Positions 1-9,139 of a DNA stretch of 64,000 nucleotides are shown piece by piece. Each line of letters opens with the position of its first letter. Position 1 is the stretch's first letter. The DNA lies in the NCBI GenBank assembly GCA_031292145.1, contig JARLHR010000204.1, positions 124,001 to 188,000 on the forward strand, written 5' to 3'. The DNA comes from Clostridium sp. (GTDB lineage: Bacteria > Bacillota > Clostridia > Clostridiales > Clostridiaceae). Both the position numbers and the translations under genes were made by a program. The notes under the pieces were generated by a model. It did not search any database, was not told the origin of the DNA, and was given only the letters and a program-made list of their open reading frames with translations.

Positions 1-3000
1 ACCAAGGTTATAAGCACATCGTAATCAATTGGCTTAGAAATATAATCATTTGCTCCAGCTTCCATGCACTTTTCTCTATCGCCTTTTAACGATTTTGCAG
101 TGGTAGCAATAATTGGTATGTGTTTTATTACATCATTACTCCGTATAGCTTTAATTGCGTCATATCCATTCATAACAGGCATCATTATATCCATTAAAAT
201 TAAATCACAAACTTCATTTTCTAGCTTTTTCAGAGCAACTTTTCCATTTTCAGCTTCAATTATTTCTGCACCATACTCTTCTAATGCTGCTGCAAGAACG
301 AATATATTTCTTGCATCATCATCTACAATCAGTATTTTTTTATTCTCCAGATTCAATGCGCTATCCTTATTAATCTTAGAAGTGATAATATTTTTATATT
401 CCTTGTCCCTATTAACCTTATGAAGTATTAAAGTTAATTCATCTAACAGCCTTTCAAAAGAATTTGTAGTTTTAATAATTATGCTGTCTGCATATAACCT
501 TATCTCTTTTTCCTGCTCGTTACTTATATCCATACCTGTATAAATGATAACAGGTATACTTAAATCTTTTTGTTTTAGTGACCTATTAATTTTTTTTAAT
601 AAATCAATTCCCTCTATGTCTGGCAAGCCTAAATCCAACACAATACCATTAATTTTATTTTCTTCTATAAGCTTAATGCCTTCAGTTCCATTATTAGATG
701 TTAATACTTTAAAGCCCATTCCCTCAGATATAGCTTTAATAGATTGAAGTAAACTTATATCATCTTCAATTATAAGCAAGCTTTTGTGTTTCTCGCTTTT
801 TATCTCTTTATATGCGCCATTTAATATATTATCTTGTTCACAAATAGTAGCTGCTATCTCTTCCTCTTTATTAGTAGCTTGTCCTTGAACTGTAAGAGGC
901 AAATATAATGAAAAAGTGCTTCCCATGCCGGGCTCACTGATTACTTTTATTTTTCCCTTCATAAGCTCGCTAAGTCTGTTACTAATGGATAGCCCTAGTC
1001 CTGTACCACCATATTTTCTTGAGATAGATCCATCTCCTTGATGAAACTCATTAAAAATCATATCTAAATTATCTTTAGATATACCAATCCCTGTGTCCAT
1101 TACAGAAAACACCAGGTTATTATCCAATTGGGTATCCCTTTCAATCTTTAGTTTTACAGAACCTTTATGAGTAAATTTAAATGCATTAGATAAGTAATTT
1201 TTTAACACTTGAGAAATTTTGTCCTTATCCCCATAGATATTATCTCCAAACTCATCTTCGCATATAAATTGGATTTCTTTTTCAATTGCAGTTTCATTAA
1301 ATAAATCACTAAGTTCTTCAATAATTTCACTAGAATTGAAATATTTATAGTTTAAGTCTAGTTTTCCCGCCTCAATTTTTGCTAAGTCTAAAATATCATT
1401 TATTAGGGTCAATAAATCCTGTCCAGCTTTAAATATGACTTTTATTTTTTCCTGTGCATCTTTAATAGTAATATCTTTATTGCTTTTTATTAAAAGATTA
1501 GATAGTAAAATAATAGAATTTAGTGGTGTTCTAAGCTCATGGGACATGTTGGCCAAGAACTGAGTTTTATATTTATTTGCCATTTCATAATCTTTTGATT
1601 TTGCCAAAATATCTATTCTGGATTTTTCTAATTCTTCATTTTTAATTCTTAGGAGTCTTGCTTGTTCCTCAATATGCAATTGATTTTCCTCAAGCTGAGC
1701 ATTAGTTTGCTGCATCTCTTCACTTTGCTGCTCTAATATTTGCTGATGCTCTTCAAGTTGGGCATTAGTTTGCTGTAATTCTTCAGCTTGAACCTGGAGC
1801 TGCCTTTGCTGTTCTTCTAGCATTTCATTTGTATTTACTAACTGAATTGATACTTCTTGTGCTTCTTTTTTTGCTTTTTCACTTACTTCTAATAGTTGCT
1901 TAATTTGTTCATTTTGAATTGCAGAGTATAGATTTGTAGCAATTATATTACTTGCTGCTTCTATAAGTTCCTGTTTTAATTCATTAAAATTTTCAAAGGA
2001 TGATAACTCAATTACTCCGTAAAGTTCATTATCATAAATTAATGGAAAAGCATAAATATTAGAAGGAGCTTCATTTATAGTTCCAGTACAAATTGTGCCT
2101 TCTGATTTTCTTACATTTTTAAGAAGTATCGGCTGTTTTTCTAAAGCTACTTGTCCGACTATTCCCTCACCAAACTCATATGTATTAGATAATCTCTCTC
2201 TTTCTGTAAAAGCAAAAGAGGAATCTAAAGCAAGTTTATTTTCTTTATTATTATGTATATAAAATTTTCCATTTCCAACATCTAATGATCTAGACAAGAA
2301 ATTTATTGCCTTTTGGGTCAATTCTTTTACAGAATTATTACCTGCCATTTGTTCATTTAAAGAATTTCTAATATCATTTATCCAAAATTCATTCTTTAAT
2401 TTGTTTATTACTTTATTATAGCTTTTAGCCATTTCTCCAAGTTCATTATTTTGAGTGACCTGATATTCTTCTAAATCCCCTGAATTAGATGTTTTAACCA
2501 TGTGTTCTTTTAAGTTATTAATAGGGGTTATGATGCTTATTATCATCATTATAAATGCTAATGTTAGGATCACAATTAAAATTACTAAAGTTATTATTAA
2601 GGTTATTCTCGCAGAATCTTGAAGTTTATTTGATTCTTGTATTAAACTAATTTGATTATCTGATGATGTTAAGTATATATTATTAAGATGAAGTTCAAGC
2701 TGATCAGCAAAATCTGAACTTATTCCTTTTGATATCTCTATTGCATCATTTTTTTTACCGCCTTGCACATCGGCAATAATTTTCTCCCTTTGTGGCTTCC
2801 ACCATTTCGAAAGAAGATCATTGGCGTCTTGTAAATTTCTTTTAGTATTAGAATCATCAGAATTTTCTTCTATGATATCTAAATTTTTTTGCAAATTAAC
2901 TTCATACTGAGTAACTTTGTTTATCTCACTTTGAATCTCATCACTATTTGATAATAAAATTACATCTTTAATCGAGCTGCTGATTTTAACCAAATCCAAC

Positions 3001-3179
3001 TTTGCTTGTACTGCAGCATCAGAAACCTTTGATGATTGAGTATATAACTTTTGGGTTACCTGTGCCAAGCTATCAAGTTCTGTTAAAGCAAAGGCACCAA
3101 ATCCAACAAATGCTGTAATGCAAATAAAAAATAATATAAAAAATCTTTTCTTTATAGTAATGTTTTTAAAAATATTCAT
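1..3179 (-). CDS. Hybrid sensor histidine kinase (4HB-HAMP-GAF-HisKA-HATPase-REC-REC), C-terminus beyond window
   Basis: Membrane-bound multi-domain kinase; about 1059 residues lie in the window and the stop codon is off the left edge. From the ATG at 3179 I read TM1 (about 10-32), a four-helix extracellular sensor, TM2 (about 190-215), HAMP, a GAF domain (about 290-430), a Gln/Glu-rich coiled coil with repeated EEHQQ/QQTNAQLEE blocks, HisKA with SHELRTPLN (phospho-acceptor His547), an HATPase with GGTGLGLSI, and two receiver domains with Asp849 and Asp997. The order recalls the Firmicute/cyanobacterial hybrid kinases that pair a GAF with tandem receivers. It is the last gene of a three-gene minus-strand operon, 25 bp after the sugar-binding lipoprotein, which could be its extracytoplasmic sensor (inference). 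No output domain is visible, so phosphate may pass to a separate regulator. Confidence 0.9.
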   Translation of the reverse strand, partial: MNIFKNITIKKRFFILFFICITAFVGFGAFALTELDSLAQVTQKLYTQSSKVSDAAVQAKLDLVKISSSIKDVILLSNSDEIQSEINKVTQYEVNLQKNLDIIEENSDDSNTKRNLQDANDLLSKWWKPQREKIIADVQGGKKNDAIEISKGISSDFADQLELHLNNIYLTSSDNQISLIQESNKLQDSARITLIITLVILIVILTLAFIMMIISIITPINNLKEHMVKTSNSGDLEEYQVTQNNELGEMAKSYNKVINKLKNEFWINDIRNSLNEQMAGNNSVKELTQKAINFLSRSLDVGNGKFYIHNNKENKLALDSSFAFTERERLSNTYEFGEGIVGQVALEKQPILLKNVRKSEGTICTGTINEAPSNIYAFPLIYDNELYGVIELSSFENFNELKQELIEAASNIIATNLYSAIQNEQIKQLLEVSEKAKKEAQEVSIQLVNTNEMLEEQQRQLQVQAEELQQTNAQLEEHQQILEQQSEEMQQTNAQLEENQLHIEEQARLLRIKNEELEKSRIDILAKSKDYEMANKYKTQFLANMSHELRTPLNSIILLSNLLIKSNKDITIKDAQEKIKVIFKAGQDLLTLINDILDLAKIEAGKLDLNYKYFNSSEIIEELSDLFNETAIEKEIQFICEDEFGDNIYGDKDKISQVLKNYLSNAFKFTHKGSVKLKIERDTQLDNNLVFSVMDTGIGISKDNLDMIFNEFHQGDGSISRKYGGTGLGLSISNRLSELMKGKIKVISEPGMGSTFSLYLPLTVQGQATNKEEEIAATICEQDNILNGAYKEIKSEKHKSLLIIEDDISLLQSIKAISEGMGFKVLTSNNGTEGIKLIEENKINGIVLDLGLPDIEGIDLLKKINRSLKQKDLSIPVIIYTGMDISNEQEKEIRLYADSIIIKTTNSFERLLDELTLILHKVNRDKEYKNIITSKINKDSALNLENKKILIVDDDARNIFVLAAALEEYGAEIIEAENGKVALKKLENEVCDLILMDIMMPVMNGYDAIKAIRSNDVIKHIPIIATTAKSLKGDREKCMEAGANDYISKPIDYDVLITL

Positions 3180-3204
3180 AAATAACTCCTTAAAATGGTA
3201 TCCT

Positions 3205-4164
3205 TTAATTTTTCCATTTTGCTATATATGTGTCTGCATATTCTTGCGTAACTAATTCATTTTCGAAATTTATTGTTTTTTCCACTTTCTCACCCTTAGC
3301 TACTTTAACTGCAGTATCTAAAATAGCTTGACTTTGACCACTTCCATTTGGAAATACTGTAACAGCTAATTCACCACTCTTTAAATAATTAAGAGCGTCA
3401 GGAGTAGCATCTATACCCCCTACAGTTATCTTCCCAAGTTTTCCTGCTTGTTCTATAGCCGTTAATGCACCTATTGCCATTTCATCGTTTTCGCAAGCTA
3501 CAACATTAATATCTTTGCCAGAATCAAACCACCTTTCCATTAGTGCCTTACCTTTAGATCTATTCCATTCAGCTGGTTGCTCAGCAACAATCTTCATGTC
3601 AGGATACTTATCTATTACTTCATGGAAAGCCTCCGTTCTAAGCCTCTGTCCATCCTGGCCCATAGTTCCCATAATAATTGCAACGTTCCCTTTATAATTT
3701 ACTTTTTTAGCTATATATTCCATTTCTAAAACGCCAGACTGCTTTAAGTCTGAATCTACAGAACATACTATATCATTTTGGTTCTCAAAATTATTGTTAA
3801 AACTGATTATTGGAATTCCGGCTGTCTTAGCTTTGTCACCTATTGGATTAGTTGCATCTCTATCAACTGGATTAACAACCAAAACATCTACTCCCTCTGA
3901 TATAAAATTTTCAACCTGTGCCAGTTGTGTATTAGAATCCATTTTTGCATCAACATATTCTATTTCAACATTACTTAAAGATTGCGCGTAATTCTTCATT
4001 TCTTTAAGCATATATGACTTAAATTTGTCACTAGAATCTGCAATACAAATTCCAATCTTAATCTTTCCATTAGATTTTGCATTGTAATTTGGTATTGCTG
4101 TACAACCAGTAAAAAAGTACATGACCATAACAGTAACAAGTACCATTGATAAAATTTTTTTCAT
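3205..4164 (-). CDS. Sugar-binding lipoprotein (periplasmic-binding protein type I), orphan
   Basis: 319 residues. A lipoprotein signal peptide ends in the lipobox FFTGC (Cys at about residue 21), followed by a type-I sugar-binding fold of the RbsB/MglB kind: KIGICIADSSDKF at the start of the first lobe, GVDVLVVNPVDRDAT, the hinge region VAIIMGTMGQDG, and VVACENDEMAIGALTAI in the second lobe. No permease or ATPase gene is adjacent. The neighbours are two kinases, 16 bp upstream and 25 bp downstream, so this is more likely a signalling co-receptor that presents a sugar or quorum-type ligand to a kinase than a transporter subunit. That role is inference; the binding-protein family is clear. Confidence 0.9.
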   Translation of the reverse strand: MKKILSMVLVTVMVMYFFTGCTAIPNYNAKSNGKIKIGICIADSSDKFKSYMLKEMKNYAQSLSNVEIEYVDAKMDSNTQLAQVENFISEGVDVLVVNPVDRDATNPIGDKAKTAGIPIISFNNNFENQNDIVCSVDSDLKQSGVLEMEYIAKKVNYKGNVAIIMGTMGQDGQRLRTEAFHEVIDKYPDMKIVAEQPAEWNRSKGKALMERWFDSGKDINVVACENDEMAIGALTAIEQAGKLGKITVGGIDATPDALNYLKSGELAVTVFPNGSGQSQAILDTAVKVAKGEKVEKTINFENELVTQEYADTYIAKWKN

Positions 4165-4180
4165 TTTTTGATTTTCCTCC

Positions 4181-5443
4181 CTAAAAATATATATCAGAAA
4201 ATTCTACATCAATTTTTGAAATTACATTATTGAGAATATTATTAGGACCATTTTCAAAAATTTGATCATTACTCATTTTTCTAATAGGAATTTCAACAAT
4301 GAATTCACTTCCCTTTTTATATTCACTATTAACTCGTATGGTTCCGTCATGCATTTCAACAAGAGACTTTACGAGATTAAGTCCAATACCGCTGCCCTCA
4401 TTACTCCTTGTAAGAAGGTTGTCCACTTGTTTAAATCTTTCAAAGATAATATTTTTTTCATCTTCAGGAATTCCTATTCCTGAATCTTTAACTCTAATTT
4501 GAACATAATCATTAATAGTGCTAATATTTACAAAAATGTCTCCATCTTTTGGAGTGAATTTTATAGCATTAGATAAAAGATTTAAAATAATTCTTTCAAT
4601 TGAATCTAAATCGCAAGCAATAATTATCTCTTCAACATCCGTATCAAATGTTATTATAATGTTTTTTAATGCTGCATATTCCACTACTGATGTTACAATA
4701 GATTCCACAATCTCAATAATATTGCAGTTTGATAAATTAAGAGGAAAATTACTAGAATCTATTTTTGTAATATCTATTAAGTTGTTAACTAGTCTTATAA
4801 GTCTATAGCAATTTTGCATCTGACTATTTAATTTTGTCTTTATTTTTTCTCTATCTAGAACTTTATCATTTTCAAGATGATATTTCGTTATTTGTGTTGC
4901 TCCAAGCAGAATATTTAAAGGAGTTCTAAGTTCATGCGATATATTGGCGAGGAACATATCTTTGGCTTCATTAGCTGCTTCTGCTATATCTTTTGCTCTT
5001 TTTAATTCTTCCGCTTGCTCTTGAAGACGTATATTCATTTTTCTTTCTTTTTCAATAAGTTTCAAATATACATTTATTCTGTTTATCATTAAAAAGTCAT
5101 CGATAGGTTTAGTAAGATAATCTACTGCTCCTATTTCAAAACCTTTTTTCTTAAACTCCTCAGTTATGCAAGCTGCAGTTAAAAACACAATGGGAATATG
5201 TTCTGTCTTTTTTCTACTTTTTATTATTTTTGCCAGTTCAAATCCATCCATCCCATTCTCCATATGCACATCTAAGATAATTAAATCCACTGAATGCTTC
5301 ATGAGTGCATATAATGCCTTTGTGGAAGTATCTGCAAGGATCACCCTTGCATTTATATATTCTTCGATAAGGGCTCTTGCTGTGAATAAATTGCTGCGAT
5401 TATCATCGACGACTAAAATTGTGTATAAATTATTTGATACCAT
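4181..5443 (-). CDS. Response-regulator/histidine kinase hybrid (REC-HisKA-HATPase)
   Basis: 420 residues and no transmembrane segment. An N-terminal receiver domain (LVVDDNRSNLFTARALIEEY; phospho-acceptor in LIILDVHMENGMDG, about residue 58; conserved Lys in YLTKPID) is followed by a short coiled coil, HisKA with ISHELRTPLN, and HATPase with DSGIGIPEDE and GSGIGLNLVKSL. A receiver placed before the kinase is typical of soluble kinases that relay from another kinase. It is the first gene of the three-gene operon with the sugar-binding lipoprotein and the large membrane kinase, so a phosphorelay from the membrane kinase into this protein is plausible (inference). The ATG at 5443 follows a GGGAGG ribosome site. 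Confidence 0.9.
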   Translation of the reverse strand: MVSNNLYTILVVDDNRSNLFTARALIEEYINARVILADTSTKALYALMKHSVDLIILDVHMENGMDGFELAKIIKSRKKTEHIPIVFLTAACITEEFKKKGFEIGAVDYLTKPIDDFLMINRINVYLKLIEKERKMNIRLQEQAEELKRAKDIAEAANEAKDMFLANISHELRTPLNILLGATQITKYHLENDKVLDREKIKTKLNSQMQNCYRLIRLVNNLIDITKIDSSNFPLNLSNCNIIEIVESIVTSVVEYAALKNIIITFDTDVEEIIIACDLDSIERIILNLLSNAIKFTPKDGDIFVNISTINDYVQIRVKDSGIGIPEDEKNIIFERFKQVDNLLTRSNEGSGIGLNLVKSLVEMHDGTIRVNSEYKKGSEFIVEIPIRKMSNDQIFENGPNNILNNVISKIDVEFSDIYF

Positions 5444-5642
5444 ATTTGAATACCTCCCTTATACGTTTAATAATGTCTAGTTAAATTTTCATATAATAGA
5501 TTTATAATCAACTCCATTTAACCTATTTTTCCATTTTAACAATTAATTATAGCATAAACTTCTTTTCTTCTACAATATTTTGGAAACGTTATTCTACATA
5601 AAATTCTTTTATATAAAAATTAAGCTCTAACATTATTTAATT

Positions 5643-5660
5643 TTGATAGCATGCTATCAA
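5643..5660. promoter_or_regulatory. Perfect 18-bp palindrome, candidate operator
   Basis: TTGATAGCATGCTATCAA is its own reverse complement. It lies about 200 bp upstream of the kinase operon start. A second ATCAAAA half-site follows at about 5669, giving an outer TTTTGAT/ATCAAAA pair. The binding protein is unknown. Confidence 0.4.
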
Positions 5661-5786
5661 TCCGATTATCAAAATAAATCTTTCAGCAAACAGTTATAGC
5701 TTATCTAACATACTAAAGAGCTTAAAACTAGATTGCATCAAGCTTTAAACTCTTCTAAATTCTATAATTTCATGTACATAAATAAA

Positions 5787-5814
5787 GGATGAGTTCTAAA
5801 TAACATCCTCATCC
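5787..5814 (-). terminator. Rho-independent terminator of the amino-acid ABC operon
   Basis: Stem GGATGAG (5787-5793) with CTCATCC (5808-5814). On the minus strand the stem is followed by TTTATTT. It lies just after the stop of the binding-protein gene. Confidence 0.7.
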
Positions 5815-5836
5815 CTTAAACAATTTTTATTTATTA

Positions 5837-6721
5837 TTATTTTACTTTTCCACCTTCAACCACAAGACTATCTTCAAATTCTGCACCATATACTGATTTT
5901 AATGTTTCATCATAATCTTTGTGTACAAAATTCTCTTTTCCTAAAGCTTCAAGTTCTGTATTGATCCAATCTTTAAGTTCCGTATTGCCTTTAGTTACCG
6001 CTGGTGCAATTGTATCTTGATCTCCAAGTGATGGTACACCAACAGTAAATCCTGGATTATCTTTAGCCCATGCTATAACTTCCGTGTTATCACTTAATAT
6101 AGCATCACCACGTTTATCTTTTAAAGCTTGAAATATTTCTGAGTATTGTTCGAATTTTACTAATTCAACATCTGGATAATTTTTTGTCATAAATGCTTCT
6201 GCTGTTGTTCCTTTTGCTACTATAACTTTTTTACCCTTAAGCTGATCAACAGAAGTAATTTTAGCACTATCTGGTGAAACTATTCCAAGAGATACCTTCA
6301 TATAAGGATTTGCAAAATCTACTTTTTGCTTTCTTTCATCGGTAACAGTAAAGTTAGCCATTATTATATCTACCTTTTTAGATTCCAAATAAGATACTCT
6401 ACTTGCTGCATCAACTAAAACAAATTCAACTTTTGATTCATCCCCAAGAAGATCTTTTGCAAATCTCTTAGCAAGATATACATCAAATCCTTGATTTTTT
6501 CCACTTGAATCTACATAACCAAATGGAGCTTTATCACTAAATACCCCAATTTTTATAGTTCCACGCTTCTTAATCTCATCAATAGAACTACTTGCTGCTT
6601 TATTATTTGTATCCCCTTTATCTGTTGATGCTGATTTGCCACAACCTACAAGACCTCCAATTACTATAGTACTTAGAAGTAAGGCTGTTACAATTTTTTT
6701 AATCTTTTTCATCTTAGTCAT
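5837..6721 (-). CDS. Polar amino-acid (probably cysteine) ABC transporter, binding lipoprotein
   Basis: 294 residues. The lipoprotein signal ends at GGLVGC, followed by an SBP_bac_3 domain: IKKRGTIKIGVFSDKAPFGYVD, GFDVYLAKRFAKDLLG, VDIIMANFTVTDERKQKVDFA, then KVIVAKGTTAEAF. Segments such as NPYMKVSLGIVSPDSA, DQDTIAPAVTKGN and ENFVHKDYDETLKSVYG resemble the cysteine-binding CjaA subgroup more than the glutamine binders. It is the last gene of a four-gene operon with two permeases and an ATPase and is followed by a terminator. Family assignment is firm; cysteine specificity is from remembered similarity. Confidence 0.92.
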   Translation of the reverse strand: MTKMKKIKKIVTALLLSTIVIGGLVGCGKSASTDKGDTNNKAASSSIDEIKKRGTIKIGVFSDKAPFGYVDSSGKNQGFDVYLAKRFAKDLLGDESKVEFVLVDAASRVSYLESKKVDIIMANFTVTDERKQKVDFANPYMKVSLGIVSPDSAKITSVDQLKGKKVIVAKGTTAEAFMTKNYPDVELVKFEQYSEIFQALKDKRGDAILSDNTEVIAWAKDNPGFTVGVPSLGDQDTIAPAVTKGNTELKDWINTELEALGKENFVHKDYDETLKSVYGAEFEDSLVVEGGKVK

Positions 6722-6735
6722 CCCCCATTAAATAA

Positions 6736-7485
6736 TTAAAATTGAAATATATTTAGAAAGTGCTTAGCACGTTCAGTCTTTGGATTTTTGAAGAATTCAT
6801 TTGGATTTGATTCTTCGCATATTTCTCCGCTATCCATAAAAATTATCCTATCTGCCACAGACTCTGCAAATCCCATTTCATGAGTTACAATTACCATTGT
6901 CATCCCCTGCTTAGCTAGGCCTAATATAACATCTAAAACTTCTCTTACCATTTCAGGGTCAAGGGATGCGGTTACTTCATCAAAAAGAATTATTTCTGGA
7001 TTCATGCATAATGCCCTTACAATAGCTATTCTTTGCTTTTGACCTCCTGAAAGTTGACGTGGATATGAATCCTTTCTATCTAATAAACCAACTCTATCTA
7101 AAAGTTGTTCCGCCTCCGCAAGTGCTTCAGCTTTATCTCTTTTTTGAACCTTTAAAGGCCCAAGAAGTATATTTTCTATAACTGTCATGTGAGGAAATAA
7201 TTCATAGTTTTGAAAAACCATGCCTATTTTTTCATGAATCTCCTGCCAGTTAGTGTTTTTATCTGTAAGACTTGTATCTTTAAACTTAATATCTCCTCCT
7301 TGAATTTTTTCAAGACCATTAAGACACCTTAAAAAAGTACTTTTCCCACAACCTGAAGGCCCTAAAATAGCTAAAACTTCTCCTTTGTGAATGCTTAAAT
7401 TCATTCCTTTCAGAATTTCATTCTGTGCATATTTTTTACAAATATCCTGTACTTCAAGTAAAACAGGATTGTTATTTTTGTCCAT
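6736..7485 (-). CDS. Polar amino-acid ABC transporter ATP-binding protein
   Basis: 249 residues, the usual length for GlnQ/HisP-type ATPases. Walker [11 protein letters not shown]-loop [12 protein letters not shown], signature [15 protein letters not shown], Walker [16 protein letters not shown] and the switch His in [10 protein letters not shown] are all present. Interestingly Walker B reads DEVTASLD rather than DEPTSALD; Glu is kept, so activity is expected. It lies 10 bp after the second permease and 14 bp before the binding protein and powers import through both permeases. Confidence 0.96.
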   Translation of the reverse strand: MDKNNNPVLLEVQDICKKYAQNEILKGMNLSIHKGEVLAILGPSGCGKSTFLRCLNGLEKIQGGDIKFKDTSLTDKNTNWQEIHEKIGMVFQNYELFPHMTVIENILLGPLKVQKRDKAEALAEAEQLLDRVGLLDRKDSYPRQLSGGQKQRIAIVRALCMNPEIILFDEVTASLDPEMVREVLDVILGLAKQGMTMVIVTHEMGFAESVADRIIFMDSGEICEESNPNEFFKNPKTERAKHFLNIFQF

Positions 7486-7495
7486 TACTTTCCTC

Positions 7496-8173
7496 CTAAT
7501 TATTCCACTTAGTTTCTAATTTTTTTGATATTCGGGATAGTGGATAACATATTATAAAATATAAAAAGAATATACAACCATAAATCCAAAAAGATGCAGT
7601 AGGAAATTCAAAGCGTGAAGTTTCAATAATCTGCTGACCTATTTTAACCACATCTATAACTCCTATTAAAACTACAAGTGAAGTAGTTTTAATCATTCTG
7701 GTAGCCAAATTTATAGTTCCTGGTATCATTCTTCTTATAGCTTGAGGTATCAGTACATACTGATATAATTGAAAATAGTTTAAACCTAATGCCTTGCCAG
7801 ATTCAATTTGATGCTTTGGCAGTGACTCTAATGCGCCTCTAACAATATCCCCCATTTCTGCTGCTCCCCAAAGACTAAATACAATAATTGAAACCACTTC
7901 CCCACTAAGATTTATATCTAATGCTGTGGTAACTCCGAAATAGAATATAAACAGCCAAACTAATGTTGGTATTATTCTAAAGGCTTCAAGATAAACTCTG
8001 TTTATAAAAAGTACTACTTTAGATTTTGTTGTTCTGCTCAGGCCTATAACTATACCTAAGATAGAACCTATAATAATTGATATAAACGCAATCTCTGCAG
8101 TTATAAACAAACCTTCAAATAAACGCTGAATATTTTTTTCTTGTAAAATAACGTTAATTCCCGAATTCTGCAT
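7496..8173 (-). CDS. Polar amino-acid ABC transporter permease (second subunit)
   Basis: 225 residues, His/Glu/Gln-type permease. It has about five membrane helices; the EAA loop appears as [28 protein letters not shown]. The start overlaps the end of the first permease by 20 bp, indicating translational coupling. With its partner it should form the heterodimeric membrane channel of the importer. Confidence 0.95.
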   Translation of the reverse strand: MQNSGINVILQEKNIQRLFEGLFITAEIAFISIIIGSILGIVIGLSRTTKSKVVLFINRVYLEAFRIIPTLVWLFIFYFGVTTALDINLSGEVVSIIVFSLWGAAEMGDIVRGALESLPKHQIESGKALGLNYFQLYQYVLIPQAIRRMIPGTINLATRMIKTTSLVVLIGVIDVVKIGQQIIETSRFEFPTASFWIYGCIFFLYFIICYPLSRISKKLETKWNN

Positions 8174-8819
8174 ATCGCACCTTCCTTTCTATCCAAGACA
8201 ATATAAATGATAATGGCAGAATCAAAATCAGATAAACTACCACTAGCATTGTCAAGGATTCAAAGGTTCTATAGTACATTCCAATCAAATCTTTTGTTAA
8301 ATTCGTAAGATCCATTATTGATATTGCTCCTAATATGGAAGTCTCTTTTAATAAAAATATACAATTTGCACTTAGCGAAGGCATACTTACTGAAAAAGCT
8401 TGAGGAATTATTACATATCTAACAACTTGAATTTTAGAAAGGCCAATGCTAACCCCAGATTCAATTTGTGTTTTGCTCACAACTTCAATTCCACTTCTAA
8501 AAGCTTCAGCCATGTAGCTTCCACCTAAAAATGCCAACCCAATTATTGCACAGGTACTCTCGTTCATTTTCAACCCTAATTTTGGTAATCCAAAATACAA
8601 GAAAAATATCTGTACAAGCAGTGGAGTGTTCCTCGAAAGTTCTATATAAGCTTGTACAATAATGTCAAGTACTTTTACTTTAAAATATAATATTAAGCTA
8701 CATAGCAACCCAATTACCAATGATAAAAGTATCCCCATAAAAGCCAACTTCAATGTAAGCCATGCAGCTTTCTCATATAAAGGCAGACTAGTCACTACAA
8801 AATTCCAGTCAATATTCAT
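8154..8819 (-). CDS. Polar amino-acid ABC transporter permease (first subunit)
   Basis: 221 residues and first gene of the importer operon. N-terminal hydrophobic helices are followed by the EAA loop IESGVSIGLSKIQVVRYVIIPQAFSVSMP. It matches the HisM/GlnP family in length and topology. A sigma-A-type promoter with an overlapping dyad lies 60-90 bp upstream (8868-8909). The gene overlaps the next permease by 20 bp. Confidence 0.95.
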   Translation of the reverse strand: MNIDWNFVVTSLPLYEKAAWLTLKLAFMGILLSLVIGLLCSLILYFKVKVLDIIVQAYIELSRNTPLLVQIFFLYFGLPKLGLKMNESTCAIIGLAFLGGSYMAEAFRSGIEVVSKTQIESGVSIGLSKIQVVRYVIIPQAFSVSMPSLSANCIFLLKETSILGAISIMDLTNLTKDLIGMYYRTFESLTMLVVVYLILILPLSFILSWIERKVRYAEFGN

Positions 8820-8867
8820 TCATCTATCACCTATTTTATTTCTTTTTATTAATTCATACAATTTCCG

Positions 8868-8909
8868 TAGGAATACTTATATATTAGCAATCAATTCCTA
8901 GTTTGTCAA
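8868..8909 (-). promoter_or_regulatory. Promoter and inverted repeat before the amino-acid importer
   Basis: On the minus strand TTGACA (8904-8909) and TAATAT (8881-8886) are separated by 17 bp. An inverted repeat TAGGAAT (8868-8874) / ATTCCTA (8894-8900) straddles the -10 box, a position expected for a repressor site. A CymR-like sulfur regulator would fit a cysteine importer, but this is only inference. Confidence 0.55.
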
Positions 8910-9051
8910 TCGTATTAATGTAAATATTATATTTTATTAAAATTTTGAATATTTTTCTTTAATTGATGAAGAATATTTACTATTAACTTTCTATTTGTAA
9001 CTACTTTCACTGTGTAGCAATATTATTTTTTTCCATATTCCATGCACATAC

Positions 9052-9080
9052 AAAAAGGGCTATTAATTATGCCCTTTTTT
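9052..9080 (-). terminator. Terminator after selO
   Basis: AAAAGGGC (9053-9060) pairs with GCCCTTTT (9071-9078). The flanks are A-rich on the left and T-rich on the right, so it can work in both directions. It lies about 60 bp after the SelO stop. Confidence 0.7.
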
Positions 9081-9139
9081 ATATAACAGTTATTTTTTTA
9101 TTTTTGTTTTATTTAAATTAACTGGTTTAACACTTTTAC

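Larger units (their letters stand above)
5444..5836. other. Intergenic region between the kinase operon and the ABC importer
   Basis: AT-rich, about 390 bp. It holds the promoter region of the minus-strand kinase operon, one perfect 18-bp palindrome (5643-5660) and the importer terminator (5787-5814). No coding potential was recognised. Confidence 0.6.

Noticed and set aside
64-747. Plus-strand frames at the left edge
   Set aside because: Shadows of the minus-strand hybrid kinase, whose domains are unmistakable.
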